Part shown: positions 7,144 to 15,784 of the stretch, in pieces | Layout: the number at the start of each line of letters is the position of its first letter | Numbering within the stretch: position 1 is the first letter of the stretch | Assembly (NCBI GenBank): GCA_947168395.1 | Contig: CAMVLT010000032.1 | Coordinates: forward strand, 1-41,266 | DNA from: an uncultured Prevotellaceae bacterium | GTDB lineage: Bacteria > Bacteroidota > Bacteroidia > Bacteroidales > Bacteroidaceae | Length of the DNA: 41,266 bases | Direction of reading: 5' to 3' | Notes under the pieces: model-generated | Database searches by the model: none | What the model saw: only the letters and a program-made list of their open reading frames with translations | Told to the model about the DNA's origin: nothing | Program-made: the position numbers and the translations under genes

Positions 7144-9198
7144 TCAGAACTTTAGATTAAACGACACGGAAGGAATGATGCCAAAGAGGCTGTACTGTAC
7201 GGCACGGGTGCGGGCACCGTTCTGAGAGTCCTCGAAATTGATGAGGAAGGGATTGTAGCGGTTGTAGATGTTGTAGATGCCAAACACCCACTGGTAGGTC
7301 ATGCGGCCCTTCTGGTTGGTCCACACGGCACTGGCGTCGAGGTGGTGATAGTCGGGAGCACGGTACCCGTTGCGCTCGGCATAATAATAGATGTAGTTGC
7401 TCTCGATGGCATACTTGCCGCTGGGGGCGGTGAAAGCCTGCCCTGAGTTGTAGACCCAGGCGGCACTGAACTGCCAGCGGCGCGACAGCTGGTACATGGC
7501 AACAATATCGACGTCGTGGCGGCGGTCGTTGCTGGCGGTGTACCAGCGGCCTTCGTTGATGCCGTCAATCTGGGTCTCACTCCACGACAGCGTGTAGGCG
7601 AGCCATCCCGTCAGCCGTCCCGTATTCTTGCGCAGGCACAGCTCGGCACCGTAGCTGCGGCCCTGTCCGGCCAGCACCAATCGCTCAATCTCTATCTCTG
7701 AGCGGAAGCTCTTGCCGTCGCGGTAGTCCAGCACATTGTGTACCTTGCGGAAATAGCCTTCGAGCGACAGGTCGTAGTCCTGGCCGGGAGTCATGACAAA
7801 GACACCGGCGCTCAGCTGGTCGGCGGTCTGGGGCTTCACGATGTTGCTGCTCATGGTGTAGCGGTCGAAGGGGGTGGAGGTGCTCTGGTTGCGCAAGGCG
7901 TGTATGTTCTGCGACGAGCGGGTATAGCCGGCCTTCAGGCTGAGCCTCGGCGCAGCTTTCCATACCATGCTCAGTCGCGGCTCCAGGGTGAGGTGAGTCT
8001 TCACGATTTCCGAACGGCTGTAGTCGAACAGGCGGATGATGTTTCCACGCTCGTCGACATTGTAGTAGAGCGAGCCGCCCAGGGCCGAGAAGGCCGAGAG
8101 CCGCAGTCCCGCCGACAACGTCAGCTGGGGGTTCAGCTTGAACACATCGTTCAGCCACACGCTGTTCTGCCAGCCGCGACGCTGCTCCTTATCGTGGCGT
8201 AGCACAATCTGCCACTCGCCCGAGGTCACGTCGATCAGCATCGACTGCAGGCCGAAGTTCAGTTCGTGGCGCTTCATCCTGACGCTGGTCATGTGTCGCA
8301 AGCCACCCTGACGGATTTGACCTTTGAACGCGAGGTTCTTGCCCAGGAAGTCGAGTCCCGTATCCATCTGGTAGCCGGAGTATATCAGCGACGTCTGCGA
8401 ATAAGCGTTGGCACTATACTGGTGCAGCCAGCTCAGGCTGGCGGCAATGTTGCTCCACCTCATGTCGATCATGTCCTCTAAGGCGGTGCGGTCGTGGCCT
8501 GTGAAGAAAGACAGAAACAACTGGTCACGCTGACCAAGCTGGTAGTCGACCTTGGCGTTGAGGTCGTAGAAGTAGAGGTCGTTGTTCTTGAAGTCGTCGA
8601 ATCGCTTCAGGAAGAAGTCCATGTAGGAACGCCGAGCCGACACCATCAGGGCCGACTTCTCCTTCAGCAGCGGCCCTTCGAGGAATCCCTTGGCCGAGAG
8701 CAGTCCGATGCTGCCGCTGCCGTGCCACTCGTGGCGGTTGCCAGCACGGCTGGTCACGTCGAGCACGGCTGCCGAGGCGTCGCCGAACTGTGCAGGAATC
8801 ATGCCTTTGTAGAGCGTGGCGGCTCCCAGCGCGTCGTCGTTGAAGGCGGAAAACAGGCCTGCCAGATGGCCCACGTTGTAGACAGGGGCATCGTCGTAGA
8901 GCACGGCGTTCTGTGCCGATGTACCGCCACGCACCTGGAAGCCGCTGGAGGCGTCGCTCTCCATCTTCACGCCGGGCAGCAGCTGCAACGAGCGCATGAT
9001 GTCGTTCTCGCCCAACAGGGCGGGCGTATTCTTCAGTTCCTTCAGTTGTATCTGCTCAGCACCAATCTGGGCATTCGAGATGCGGCGCTCAGCCGTGTTT
9101 GAACTGATCACGACTTCCTCCAACCGCTGCTCCCGAGTCACAGTCGTGTCGGAAGCAGCGGTTGCCAGTAGTGTTGTCAGTAACAAACAGGAGAACAT
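7144..9198 (-). CDS. TonB-dependent outer-membrane receptor (DUF4249 partner)
   Basis: About 684 residues from the ATG at 9196-9198, preceded by AGG in a suitable place; a GTG one codon earlier is possible. After the signal peptide comes RLEEVVISSNTAERR, a TonB-box-like segment, then a plug domain (LLPGVKMESDASSGFQVRGG; VLYDDAPVYNVGHLAGLFSAFN) and a long beta-barrel ending in an aromatic-rich strand with a terminal Phe-Lys-Phe-like pattern. The carboxypeptidase-regulatory-like domain that usually precedes the plug in DUF4249-linked receptors is missing, so the protein is shorter than typical. It begins only 4 nt after the alaS stop and probably depends on alaS transcription. Confidence 0.88.
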   Translation of the reverse strand: MFSCLLLTTLLATAASDTTVTREQRLEEVVISSNTAERRISNAQIGAEQIQLKELKNTPALLGENDIMRSLQLLPGVKMESDASSGFQVRGGTSAQNAVLYDDAPVYNVGHLAGLFSAFNDDALGAATLYKGMIPAQFGDASAAVLDVTSRAGNRHEWHGSGSIGLLSAKGFLEGPLLKEKSALMVSARRSYMDFFLKRFDDFKNNDLYFYDLNAKVDYQLGQRDQLFLSFFTGHDRTALEDMIDMRWSNIAASLSWLHQYSANAYSQTSLIYSGYQMDTGLDFLGKNLAFKGQIRQGGLRHMTSVRMKRHELNFGLQSMLIDVTSGEWQIVLRHDKEQRRGWQNSVWLNDVFKLNPQLTLSAGLRLSAFSALGGSLYYNVDERGNIIRLFDYSRSEIVKTHLTLEPRLSMVWKAAPRLSLKAGYTRSSQNIHALRNQSTSTPFDRYTMSSNIVKPQTADQLSAGVFVMTPGQDYDLSLEGYFRKVHNVLDYRDGKSFRSEIEIERLVLAGQGRSYGAELCLRKNTGRLTGWLAYTLSWSETQIDGINEGRWYTASNDRRHDVDIVAMYQLSRRWQFSAAWVYNSGQAFTAPSGKYAIESNYIYYYAERNGYRAPDYHHLDASAVWTNQKGRMTYQWVFGIYNIYNRYNPFLINFEDSQNGARTRAVQYSLFGIIPSVSFNLKF

Positions 9199-9205
9199 CA
9201 CGCCT

Positions 9206-11887
9206 TTACAGTTTGGCCAGTTCTATCACTTTGTCAACGGCGGCTGAGAGCCCGTCGAGGTTCTTGCCACCAGCCTGGGCATAGTGAGGCTGACCGCCGC
9301 CACCGCCCTGAATGAGCTTGGCAGCCTCGCGCACCATCTGTCCGGCGTTCAGCTGGTGGTCGGCCACCATATCGTCGGAGAGCATCACGCTGAGCAGCGG
9401 CTTGTCCTGATGGCGCGAGCCGAGGGCACAGACCAGCCGCTCGGGTATCTGCTGGCGAATCTTGAAGACCAGGTCCTTGGCGGCAGCAGGTTCCAAAGGC
9501 AGCACGGCCTTGACCACTTTCACGCCGTTCACCTCGCGGGCCTTTTCCACCAACTGGTTGGCGAAGCGCTCCACGGCCTGAGCCTGGAACTGCTCTATCT
9601 CCTTCTTCATGGAGTCGTGCTCGTCGATGTATTTCTGGATGACACCACGCAGGTCCTTGGCATTGTTGAAGAACGACTTCACAGCCTTCAGCGTGTCCTC
9701 CAGCTGGTAGACCAGCTCCTCGCACTCACAGCCCGTCTTGGCCTCGATGCGGCGGATGCCGGCGGCTACGCTACTCTCGCTGATTATCTTGAAGAAGCCG
9801 ATGCGGCCCGTGCTGGAGGCGTGGATACCGCCGCAGAACTCGCACGAGGGGCCGAAGCGCACCACGCGCACCTTGTCGCCGTACTTCTCGCCGAACAGGG
9901 CAATGGCACCCAGTTTCTTGGCCTCGTCGAAGGGCACGTCGCGGTGCTCGTCGATATGTATGTCCTGACGTATCAGGTCGTTCACCATGCGCTCCACCTG
10001 GCGCAACTGCTCGTCGCTGACCTTCTCGAAGTGAGAGAAGTCGAAGCGCAGGGTATCGGGGCTGACAAACGAGCCCTTCTGCTCCACGTGGTCGCCGAGT
10101 ACCTGCTTCAGCGCGTAGTCCAGCAGGTGGGTAGCCGTGTGGTTGGCAGCCGAGGCATCGCGCTTGTCGGTATCGACGCAGGCCATGAACTCGGCCGAGG
10201 GGTCTTTCGGCAGCTGCTTCACAATGTGTACCGTCTGGTTGTTCTCGCGCTTGGCATCGATTATCTCGATGGTCTCGTTCTCGTTCACCAGCACGCCGCT
10301 GTCGCCTACCTGTCCGCCCATCTCGCCGTAGAACGGGGTGTAGTCGAGCACCAGCTCGTAGAACTCGTTCTTCTTCTGGGTCACCTTGCGGTAGCGCAGG
10401 ATGTGGCAGGTGTATTCGGTGTAGTCGTAGCCTACGAACTGCTGAGACCTTCCTAAATCCTCCCTGTTTAGGGAGGACTTTTCTTCTCCCCCTAAACAGG
10501 GGGAGCCAGAGGGGGTCTGCCAGTCCGAGTTCTCCACGGCGGCAGCATTGCGGGCGCGCTCCTTCTGCTTCTGCATCTCCACGTTGAACTGTTCCTCATT
10601 GACCGTATAACCGTTCTCGCGGCAAATCAGCTCCGTCAGGTCGAGGGGGAAGCCGTAGGTGTCGAACAGGCGGAAGGCCTGAACGCCGTCCAGCTCGGTC
10701 TTACCCTCAGCCTTCAGCTGCTCCATCGCTTTGTCGAGCAGCGTGATACCCTTGTCGAGGGTACGCAGGAAGGCATCTTCCTCCTCCTTCATCACCTTGG
10801 CGATGAGCGTCTGCTGGGCCTTCAGTTCGGGGAAGGCATCGCCCATCTCCTCAACGAGCGTGGGCAGCAGCTTATACAGGAAGGCCTCTTTCTGTCCGAG
10901 GAACGTGTAGGCATAACGCACGGCACGGCGCAGGATGCGGCGGATGACGTAGCCTGCCTTCGCGTTCGAAGGCAACTGACCGTCGGCTATCGAGAACGAG
11001 ACGGCACGCAGATGGTCGGCGCAGACGCGCATGGCGACATCGGTTTCCTCCTTCAAGCCATATTTCAGCCCTGTTATCTCTTCTTCTTTCTTGATGATGG
11101 GCTGGAACACGTCGGTATCGTAGTTCGAGTGCTTGCCCTGCAGCATGCGGACCAGGCGCTCGAAGCCCATGCCGGTATCGATGACGTTCATCGACAGCTT
11201 CTCCAACGAGCCGTCGGCCTTGCGGTTGTACTGCATAAAGACGAGGTTCCATATCTCGATGACCTGCGGGTCGTCCTTGTTCACGAGGTCACGGCCACTG
11301 ATGCCGCTCTCTTTGCGCTGCTCTGGTGTACGGCTGTCGACGTGGATTTCCGAGCAGGGGCCGCAGGGACCCGTGTCGCCCATCTCCCAGAAGTTGTCGT
11401 GCTTGTTGCCGTTGATGATGTGGTCGGCGGGCACGTGCTTCAGCCAGTAGCCGGCAGCCTCGTCGTCGCGCTCCAGTCCTTCGGAGGCGTCACCCTCGAA
11501 TACGGTGACGTACAGGTCTTCTGGATTCAGCTTCAGCACGTCGACCAAGTACTCCCATGCCATGTCGATGGCACCCTCCTTGAAGTAGTCGCCGAACGAC
11601 CAGTTGCCGAGCATCTCGAACATGGTGTGGTGATACGTGTCGTGGCCCACCTCCTCCAGGTCGTTGTGCTTACCGCTGACGCGCAGGCACTTCTGCGTGT
11701 CGGCACGGCGGCGCGGCTCAGGGTCTCGCGTACCTAAAATAATATCCTTCCACTGGTTCATACCTGCATTCGTGAACATCAGCGTGGGGTCATCCTTAAT
11801 GACCATCGGGGCTGACGGCACGATAGCGTGCTGTTTCGACTCGAAAAACTGCTTGAACGAGTCGCGAATCTCTTTTGCTGTCATCAT
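9206..11887 (-). CDS. alaS: Alanyl-tRNA synthetase with an in-frame palindromic insertion
   Basis: An 893-residue class II synthetase that charges tRNA-Ala, with all usual parts: the N-terminal catalytic core ([41 protein letters not shown]), the editing domain with [11 protein letters not shown] and [13 protein letters not shown] (metal-binding His and Cys), and a C-terminal domain with the glycine run [14 protein letters not shown]. It is slightly longer than usual because about 24 codons (near 10445-10518) are read through a palindromic repeat, giving a hydrophilic Ser/Gly/Glu-rich loop between NSDW and FVGYDYTEY at the start of the editing region. Translation could start at either of two adjacent Met codons (11887 or 11884). 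It is the first gene of a likely operon with the TonB receptor and the DUF4249 gene. Confidence 0.97.
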   Translation of the reverse strand: MMTAKEIRDSFKQFFESKQHAIVPSAPMVIKDDPTLMFTNAGMNQWKDIILGTRDPEPRRRADTQKCLRVSGKHNDLEEVGHDTYHHTMFEMLGNWSFGDYFKEGAIDMAWEYLVDVLKLNPEDLYVTVFEGDASEGLERDDEAAGYWLKHVPADHIINGNKHDNFWEMGDTGPCGPCSEIHVDSRTPEQRKESGISGRDLVNKDDPQVIEIWNLVFMQYNRKADGSLEKLSMNVIDTGMGFERLVRMLQGKHSNYDTDVFQPIIKKEEEITGLKYGLKEETDVAMRVCADHLRAVSFSIADGQLPSNAKAGYVIRRILRRAVRYAYTFLGQKEAFLYKLLPTLVEEMGDAFPELKAQQTLIAKVMKEEEDAFLRTLDKGITLLDKAMEQLKAEGKTELDGVQAFRLFDTYGFPLDLTELICRENGYTVNEEQFNVEMQKQKERARNAAAVENSDWQTPSGSPCLGGEEKSSLNREDLGRSQQFVGYDYTEYTCHILRYRKVTQKKNEFYELVLDYTPFYGEMGGQVGDSGVLVNENETIEIIDAKRENNQTVHIVKQLPKDPSAEFMACVDTDKRDASAANHTATHLLDYALKQVLGDHVEQKGSFVSPDTLRFDFSHFEKVSDEQLRQVERMVNDLIRQDIHIDEHRDVPFDEAKKLGAIALFGEKYGDKVRVVRFGPSCEFCGGIHASSTGRIGFFKIISESSVAAGIRRIEAKTGCECEELVYQLEDTLKAVKSFFNNAKDLRGVIQKYIDEHDSMKKEIEQFQAQAVERFANQLVEKAREVNGVKVVKAVLPLEPAAAKDLVFKIRQQIPERLVCALGSRHQDKPLLSVMLSDDMVADHQLNAGQMVREAAKLIQGGGGGQPHYAQAGGKNLDGLSAAVDKVIELAKL
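10445..10518. repeat. Palindromic repeat inserted inside alaS
   Basis: The 74-bp block starts AGACC and ends GGTCT, forming terminal inverted repeats. It contains two perfect hairpins: CCTCCC-TGTTTA-GGGAGG (10459-10476) and CTCCCCC-TAAACA-GGGGGAG (10486-10505), whose loops are complementary. The same style of sequence forms the terminator-like palindrome at 34875-34902. It is read through in frame in alaS. Confidence 0.85.
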
Positions 11888-11917
11888 GTTTAATAGTACT
11901 TTTTACGAATTTGCGCG

Positions 11918-11947
11918 CAAAGGTACAAAATAATTATCAATTATCAA
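11918..11947 (-). promoter_or_regulatory. Promoter of alaS and the receptor operon
   Basis: Minus strand: TTG (11945-11947), 19 bases, TACCTTTG (11918-11925). It is back to back with the merR promoter; the shared 11927-11965 stretch holds tandem CAATTAT/CAATTGT units. Confidence 0.7.
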
Positions 11948-11977
11948 TTGTCAATTGTCAATTATTTCGTATCTTTG
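11948..11977 (+). promoter_or_regulatory. Promoter of the MerR-hydrolase pair
   Basis: TTG (11948-11950), 19 bases, then TATCTTTG (11970-11977), 19 nt before the MerR start. It faces away from the alaS promoter, which begins at the neighbouring base. Confidence 0.7.
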
Positions 11978-11996
11978 CACCAAAATTAGCAAGAAT

Positions 11997-12347
11997 ATGG
12001 CACTGAACGAATACAAATCGCAGAAATTATACTACACCATCAAGGAGGTTGCCGAGATGTTTGGTCTGAACGAGAGTACGTTACGCTATTGGGAAACCGA
12101 ATTCCCGTTTCTCAGGCCCAAGACCTCAGGGCCGGCCAAAGTGCGGCAGTACCAGGAGAAGGACATTGAGCAGATCAAGCTCATCCACAACCTGGTGAAG
12201 GTGCGCGGCTTCAAGCTGGCCGCCGCCAAGAAAATCATCAACAACAACCGCGACGGCGCCGACAAGACGGCCGACGTGCTGGGCCGCCTCATCGCCGTGC
12301 GCGACGAGCTGATGGCCCTGAAGCGGCAAATGGACTTCCTGCAATGA
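11997..12347 (+). CDS. MerR-family transcriptional regulator
   Basis: A 116-residue regulator from ATG 11997; a longer reading would run through the promoter. Residues about 10-75 form the winged-helix domain of the MerR family: YYTIKEVAEMFGLNESTLRYWETEFPFLRP, then VRQYQEKDIEQIKLIHNLV. A C-terminal helix (about 80-116) would make the antiparallel coiled-coil dimer. There is no extra ligand-binding domain and no Cys cluster, so the inducer cannot be inferred. This short form is common in Bacteroidetes. Its stop overlaps the start of the downstream hydrolase by 4 nt (ATGA), so the two are translationally coupled. It may control its own operon or the divergent alaS operon. Confidence 0.9.
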   Translation: MALNEYKSQKLYYTIKEVAEMFGLNESTLRYWETEFPFLRPKTSGPAKVRQYQEKDIEQIKLIHNLVKVRGFKLAAAKKIINNNRDGADKTADVLGRLIAVRDELMALKRQMDFLQ

Positions 12348-13501
12348 GACGGCTGGCAACTCTTTTCCTGATTATCGGCCATCTGTCGTTCTGCTTTTGT
12401 GCTATGGCTCAGAAGCGCGGCAAGTTCGAGTTCCGTCGCAACCTGCCCGTCTACGCCGACTCGCTTCTGAAGGACCTCACCTACCCGATGGCGTGGGGCA
12501 ACAGTCCCATCAAGGACTTCGACAAGTGGCGCCAGGCTGCCCGCCAGAAAGTGCTCGACTGCATGCTTACGCCACCGCCGCCCGCAGCCGACGGCTACGA
12601 CGTGAAGGTGCTGAGCGAGGAGCAGCGTGACGGCTACCGCGCCCGCAAAGTCGAAATCCGTCTATCGCGTTACTACACGGTGCCTGCCTACGTGCTCATC
12701 CCCGACGGCAAAGGCCCCTTCCCCGCCGTCAACGCCCTGCACGACCACGGTGCCCACCTGTTCATCGGCAAGGAAAAGATGATACGCCCGCTGGCCTGCG
12801 AGGACTCCACCGTAGTGCGTGATGCCGACGAGTGGGCGGCACAGCTCTACGACGGCCAGTTTGTGGGCGACTACCTGGCCCGTCACGGCTTCGTGGTATT
12901 CTCGGCCGATGCTCCCTTATGGGGTGAACGTGGCCAGCAGGAAGGGCCTCGCCGCGACCGCTACGACATGATTGCCGGCAACATGATGATGTACGGCATC
13001 GACCTGTCGGCCTACATGACTTACGACGACATCAGCGGCACGGAGTTCCTGGCACAGATGCCTGAGGTCGATGCCCGTCGCATCGGCTGCATGGGCTGCT
13101 CGATGGGGGCCTACCGCGCATGGATGCTCTCGGCACTCAGCGACCGCATCAAGGCCGGTGCCTCCGTCTGCTGGATGATAACTACCGACGAACAAATGTC
13201 GTTCAAGTACAGCCGCACCGAGAACGGCGGCTTCGCCAACTGTTTCCCCGGTCTTCGCCGCTGGCTCGACTATCCCCACGTGGCTTCCATCGCCTGTCCG
13301 AAGCCCATGCTCTTCATCAACGGTTCGCAGGACAAGCTTTTCCCCGTTCCCGGCGTAGAGAAAGCCTTCCGCATCATGCACGACACCTGGCGCTCACAGG
13401 GAGCCGACGACCGCTTGGAGACCGAAATCTGGGACATTCCCCACAGTTGTGGCCTGAAAGCGCAAGAGCGCGTCCTCCAGTTCTTCCAAAAGCATCTGTA
13501 G
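12344..13501 (+). CDS. Secreted alpha/beta hydrolase (esterase-like)
   Basis: A 385-residue protein with a signal peptide (cleavage near AMAQK) and no lipobox, so probably periplasmic or exported. The alpha/beta-hydrolase core is clear: the nucleophile elbow GCSMG at about residue 252 (within RIGCMGCSMGAYRAW), the acid Asp in INGSQDKLF near 327, and the His in DIPHSCG near 367. The fold resembles dienelactone hydrolase and acetyl-xylan-esterase-like enzymes, which suggests cleavage of an ester on a carbohydrate or small molecule; the substrate is unknown. It is coupled to merR by a 4-nt overlap and ends at a bidirectional terminator. Confidence 0.8.
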   Translation: MRRLATLFLIIGHLSFCFCAMAQKRGKFEFRRNLPVYADSLLKDLTYPMAWGNSPIKDFDKWRQAARQKVLDCMLTPPPPAADGYDVKVLSEEQRDGYRARKVEIRLSRYYTVPAYVLIPDGKGPFPAVNALHDHGAHLFIGKEKMIRPLACEDSTVVRDADEWAAQLYDGQFVGDYLARHGFVVFSADAPLWGERGQQEGPRRDRYDMIAGNMMMYGIDLSAYMTYDDISGTEFLAQMPEVDARRIGCMGCSMGAYRAWMLSALSDRIKAGASVCWMITTDEQMSFKYSRTENGGFANCFPGLRRWLDYPHVASIACPKPMLFINGSQDKLFPVPGVEKAFRIMHDTWRSQGADDRLETEIWDIPHSCGLKAQERVLQFFQKHL

Positions 13502-13574
13502 GTAACTTCATTTGATTTGAGATTTGACAATGTAACAATGTAACAATGTTGCACTAACAGCAGACTACAACCGA

Positions 13575-13607
13575 AATAAGGGGTGTCCAAAACGGGCACC
13601 CCTTATT
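13575..13607. terminator. Bidirectional terminator between hydrolase and susD
   Basis: A 14-bp stem from AATAAGGGGTGTCC to GGGCACCCCTTATT with one G-T pair and an AAAAC loop. The flanking A and T runs let it work for both convergent genes. Just before it, at about 13528-13554, ACAATGTA is repeated three times in tandem. Confidence 0.85.
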
Positions 13608-13628
13608 ACTATGAGATTTTACGATACA

Positions 13629-15749
13629 TTAATAGCCGGGATTCTGCCAGAAGCCGTCGGAGGCGGTGGCGTACTGGAGGACACCGTTGGCATCCTGCTG
13701 TGCAGGTGCGCTCACCTCGTTGGTGACGGCAATCATCTGAGCCTCGGGGATGGGGCGGTAGTAGTGCTTGACGTCGATGTTGCCGGCAGCCTGTCCGTTG
13801 TACTTCTTCACGCGCTCTAACAGGGTGTGTGTGCGCTTCAGGTCGAACCATCGCTGCTGCTCGCCGCAGAGCTCGAGGGCACGCTCGTCGAGGATGGTGT
13901 TGATGTCGACGGTGCCGCTGATGGTGTTGTCCTGTCCCTTGATGGCACGTGCCTGGCGCAGCTGGTTGATGGTGGCGAGGGCGTCGCCGCCGTTCTTGAG
14001 CTGGCACTCAGCCTTGATAAGATACATCTCGGCCAGACGGAACACGATGGCGTCGCGGTAGGAGATGTCGTGCGTGGGATAGGTGGCGTTGTACTGGTCG
14101 TCGAGGAACTTCTTCAGACCGGGATATGACTTCCAGCCGCCGATGTTGACGTTGTTGTAACGTTCGTCGCCATAGACGTCGGACACTTTCTTGGCGGTCT
14201 GCGTGGGAACGGCAGTCAGGGCGTTGGAGTCGAAGACGGGGATATCGCCGCCCGACAGGAACTGTATGCGATAGCGGCCCTTTGCCCAAGCCTGCTTGGC
14301 CTTACCCTCGGGTGAGTCGCCGTCTAACGGGCAATAGTAGATAGCGGTGTCGCCCTGGTTGAAGTAGTTACCGTCGGCAGCGTATGCCACCTCGGGGTCA
14401 GTCATGAACTGGCCCATCTTCGGGTAGTGGTTGGGGCGGTTGCCCTGCAGTCCGTCGGGTATGTTGTAGTGGGTCATCATGGTGGCGTCGCAGCGCTGGT
14501 CGGTGGCCCGTACAGCCTCGAAGCTCTTCCAGAGCCAGGGTGTGGTGGTGTAGCGGGTGAATCCGCGTCCGTAGGGCGAGTAGTACTTGGCCACGTCGAC
14601 CTGCTGTCCGGTGAGCTTGCTCTTGATGCTGGCCGTCGAGGTGCCGAGCACGCGGACAAACAGGCGGTCGTCGCCTGTGCCGTTGCCGCCTACGTCGCCC
14701 GAGTTACCGTTGTTCCACATGGGTACGAACATGAGCAGCATGGCCGAGCCGCCGCGGCTGTAGCCGGTACGGGTGATGAGCGAGTTGAACGGCAGGTGAT
14801 TACCGTTGGCATCGGTCTTGTAGCGGTAGGGGATACAGTTCTCGGTGGTCAGGTTGTTGTTGTAGGCAACGCCCCAGATGGCCTCGTTGTTGTCCTGCAC
14901 GGCCTCGTTGTTCATGTTCCAGGTGTCGCTGTAGCGGCTGTAGAACGATGCTCCGCTGTTGGCGATGACGTCCTCGGCGGCAGCCTGCGCTATCTGGTAG
15001 AGGTTCGAGTATCCCTCGACGGCGCTGTTGCCCAGCCAGGAGGCGGCATAGAGTGCGGCACGTGCCTTCAGGGCCTCGGCAGCATAGTAGGTGGCACGTC
15101 CCTGCTCGCCGCCGTCCTTCTTCTTAGCCATGAAGTTGGCAGCCTTGAAGTGAACCATTGACTCGTCGATGTCCTTCAGGATGTTCTTGTAGACCTCAGC
15201 CTCGGGCATACGGGTGGGCGTGGTGGTCTGAGCGCTGACGGGGGCGTCGTTGTAGGGGATGGGTCCCCAGGTGGCCACCATCTGGAGGTAGTAGAGTGCG
15301 CGCAGGAACTTCACCTCGCCGAGGTACTGTTCCTTCTTGGTGTCGGTGATGTTGGTGTTCAGCGGAATATACTTCAGCGCGTTGTTACAGACGTCGATGG
15401 CACAGTAGAACATTTCCCAGTAGTGGTCGAGCACGGCGTCGTCGGCGGTGTTGCCGTCGAGCGAGCGTGCCGTCAGGTTATAGGACGTTAGCGACTTCTG
15501 CTTGTTGTCGAATCCGGCAAGGAACAGGTCGCTGCCACACTCGGTGAGTCCGAGTCCGGCCTCCTTGCCCCACCATCCGCGTGTGTAGGCGTAGCATGAT
15601 TTCACCAAGCCCTCGATGCCGCTGACGGTGCCATAGGTCAGGTCAGCCGTCATACCCGTCTTGTTGTCTTCGTCCAGGAAGTCGGAGCACGACGTGAATC
15701 CTGTTGTCAGACTGGCGGCAGCTATGATAAATGCAAATATCTTTTTCAT
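13629..15749 (-). CDS. SusD/RagB-family surface lipoprotein
   Basis: A 706-residue outer-membrane lipoprotein with lipobox GFTSC (Cys21) followed by SDFLDEDNKTGMT, the usual SusD start. Helical TPR-like segments follow (KYIPLNTNITDTKKEQYLGEVKFLRALYYLQMV), and near the C-terminus the typical RLAEMYLIKAECQLKNGG and LDERALELCGEQQRWFDLKRT. SusD proteins sit on their SusC partner, bind the glycan or peptide substrate and act as a lid. The partner susC lies 34 bp upstream on the same strand. The protein is longer than most SusD (often 500-600 residues); the extra length is in the middle. No glycosidase or protease is adjacent, so the substrate cannot be assigned. Confidence 0.93.
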   Translation of the reverse strand: MKKIFAFIIAAASLTTGFTSCSDFLDEDNKTGMTADLTYGTVSGIEGLVKSCYAYTRGWWGKEAGLGLTECGSDLFLAGFDNKQKSLTSYNLTARSLDGNTADDAVLDHYWEMFYCAIDVCNNALKYIPLNTNITDTKKEQYLGEVKFLRALYYLQMVATWGPIPYNDAPVSAQTTTPTRMPEAEVYKNILKDIDESMVHFKAANFMAKKKDGGEQGRATYYAAEALKARAALYAASWLGNSAVEGYSNLYQIAQAAAEDVIANSGASFYSRYSDTWNMNNEAVQDNNEAIWGVAYNNNLTTENCIPYRYKTDANGNHLPFNSLITRTGYSRGGSAMLLMFVPMWNNGNSGDVGGNGTGDDRLFVRVLGTSTASIKSKLTGQQVDVAKYYSPYGRGFTRYTTTPWLWKSFEAVRATDQRCDATMMTHYNIPDGLQGNRPNHYPKMGQFMTDPEVAYAADGNYFNQGDTAIYYCPLDGDSPEGKAKQAWAKGRYRIQFLSGGDIPVFDSNALTAVPTQTAKKVSDVYGDERYNNVNIGGWKSYPGLKKFLDDQYNATYPTHDISYRDAIVFRLAEMYLIKAECQLKNGGDALATINQLRQARAIKGQDNTISGTVDINTILDERALELCGEQQRWFDLKRTHTLLERVKKYNGQAAGNIDVKHYYRPIPEAQMIAVTNEVSAPAQQDANGVLQYATASDGFWQNPGY

Positions 15750-15784
15750 ATATTCTAATGTTTCTTATATTCTTAATTCTTAAC

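Noticed and set aside
9284..10456. 390-codon plus-strand ORF opposite alaS
   Set aside because: Antisense shadow of alaS in GC-rich code; composition is Val/Leu/His-rich without domains.
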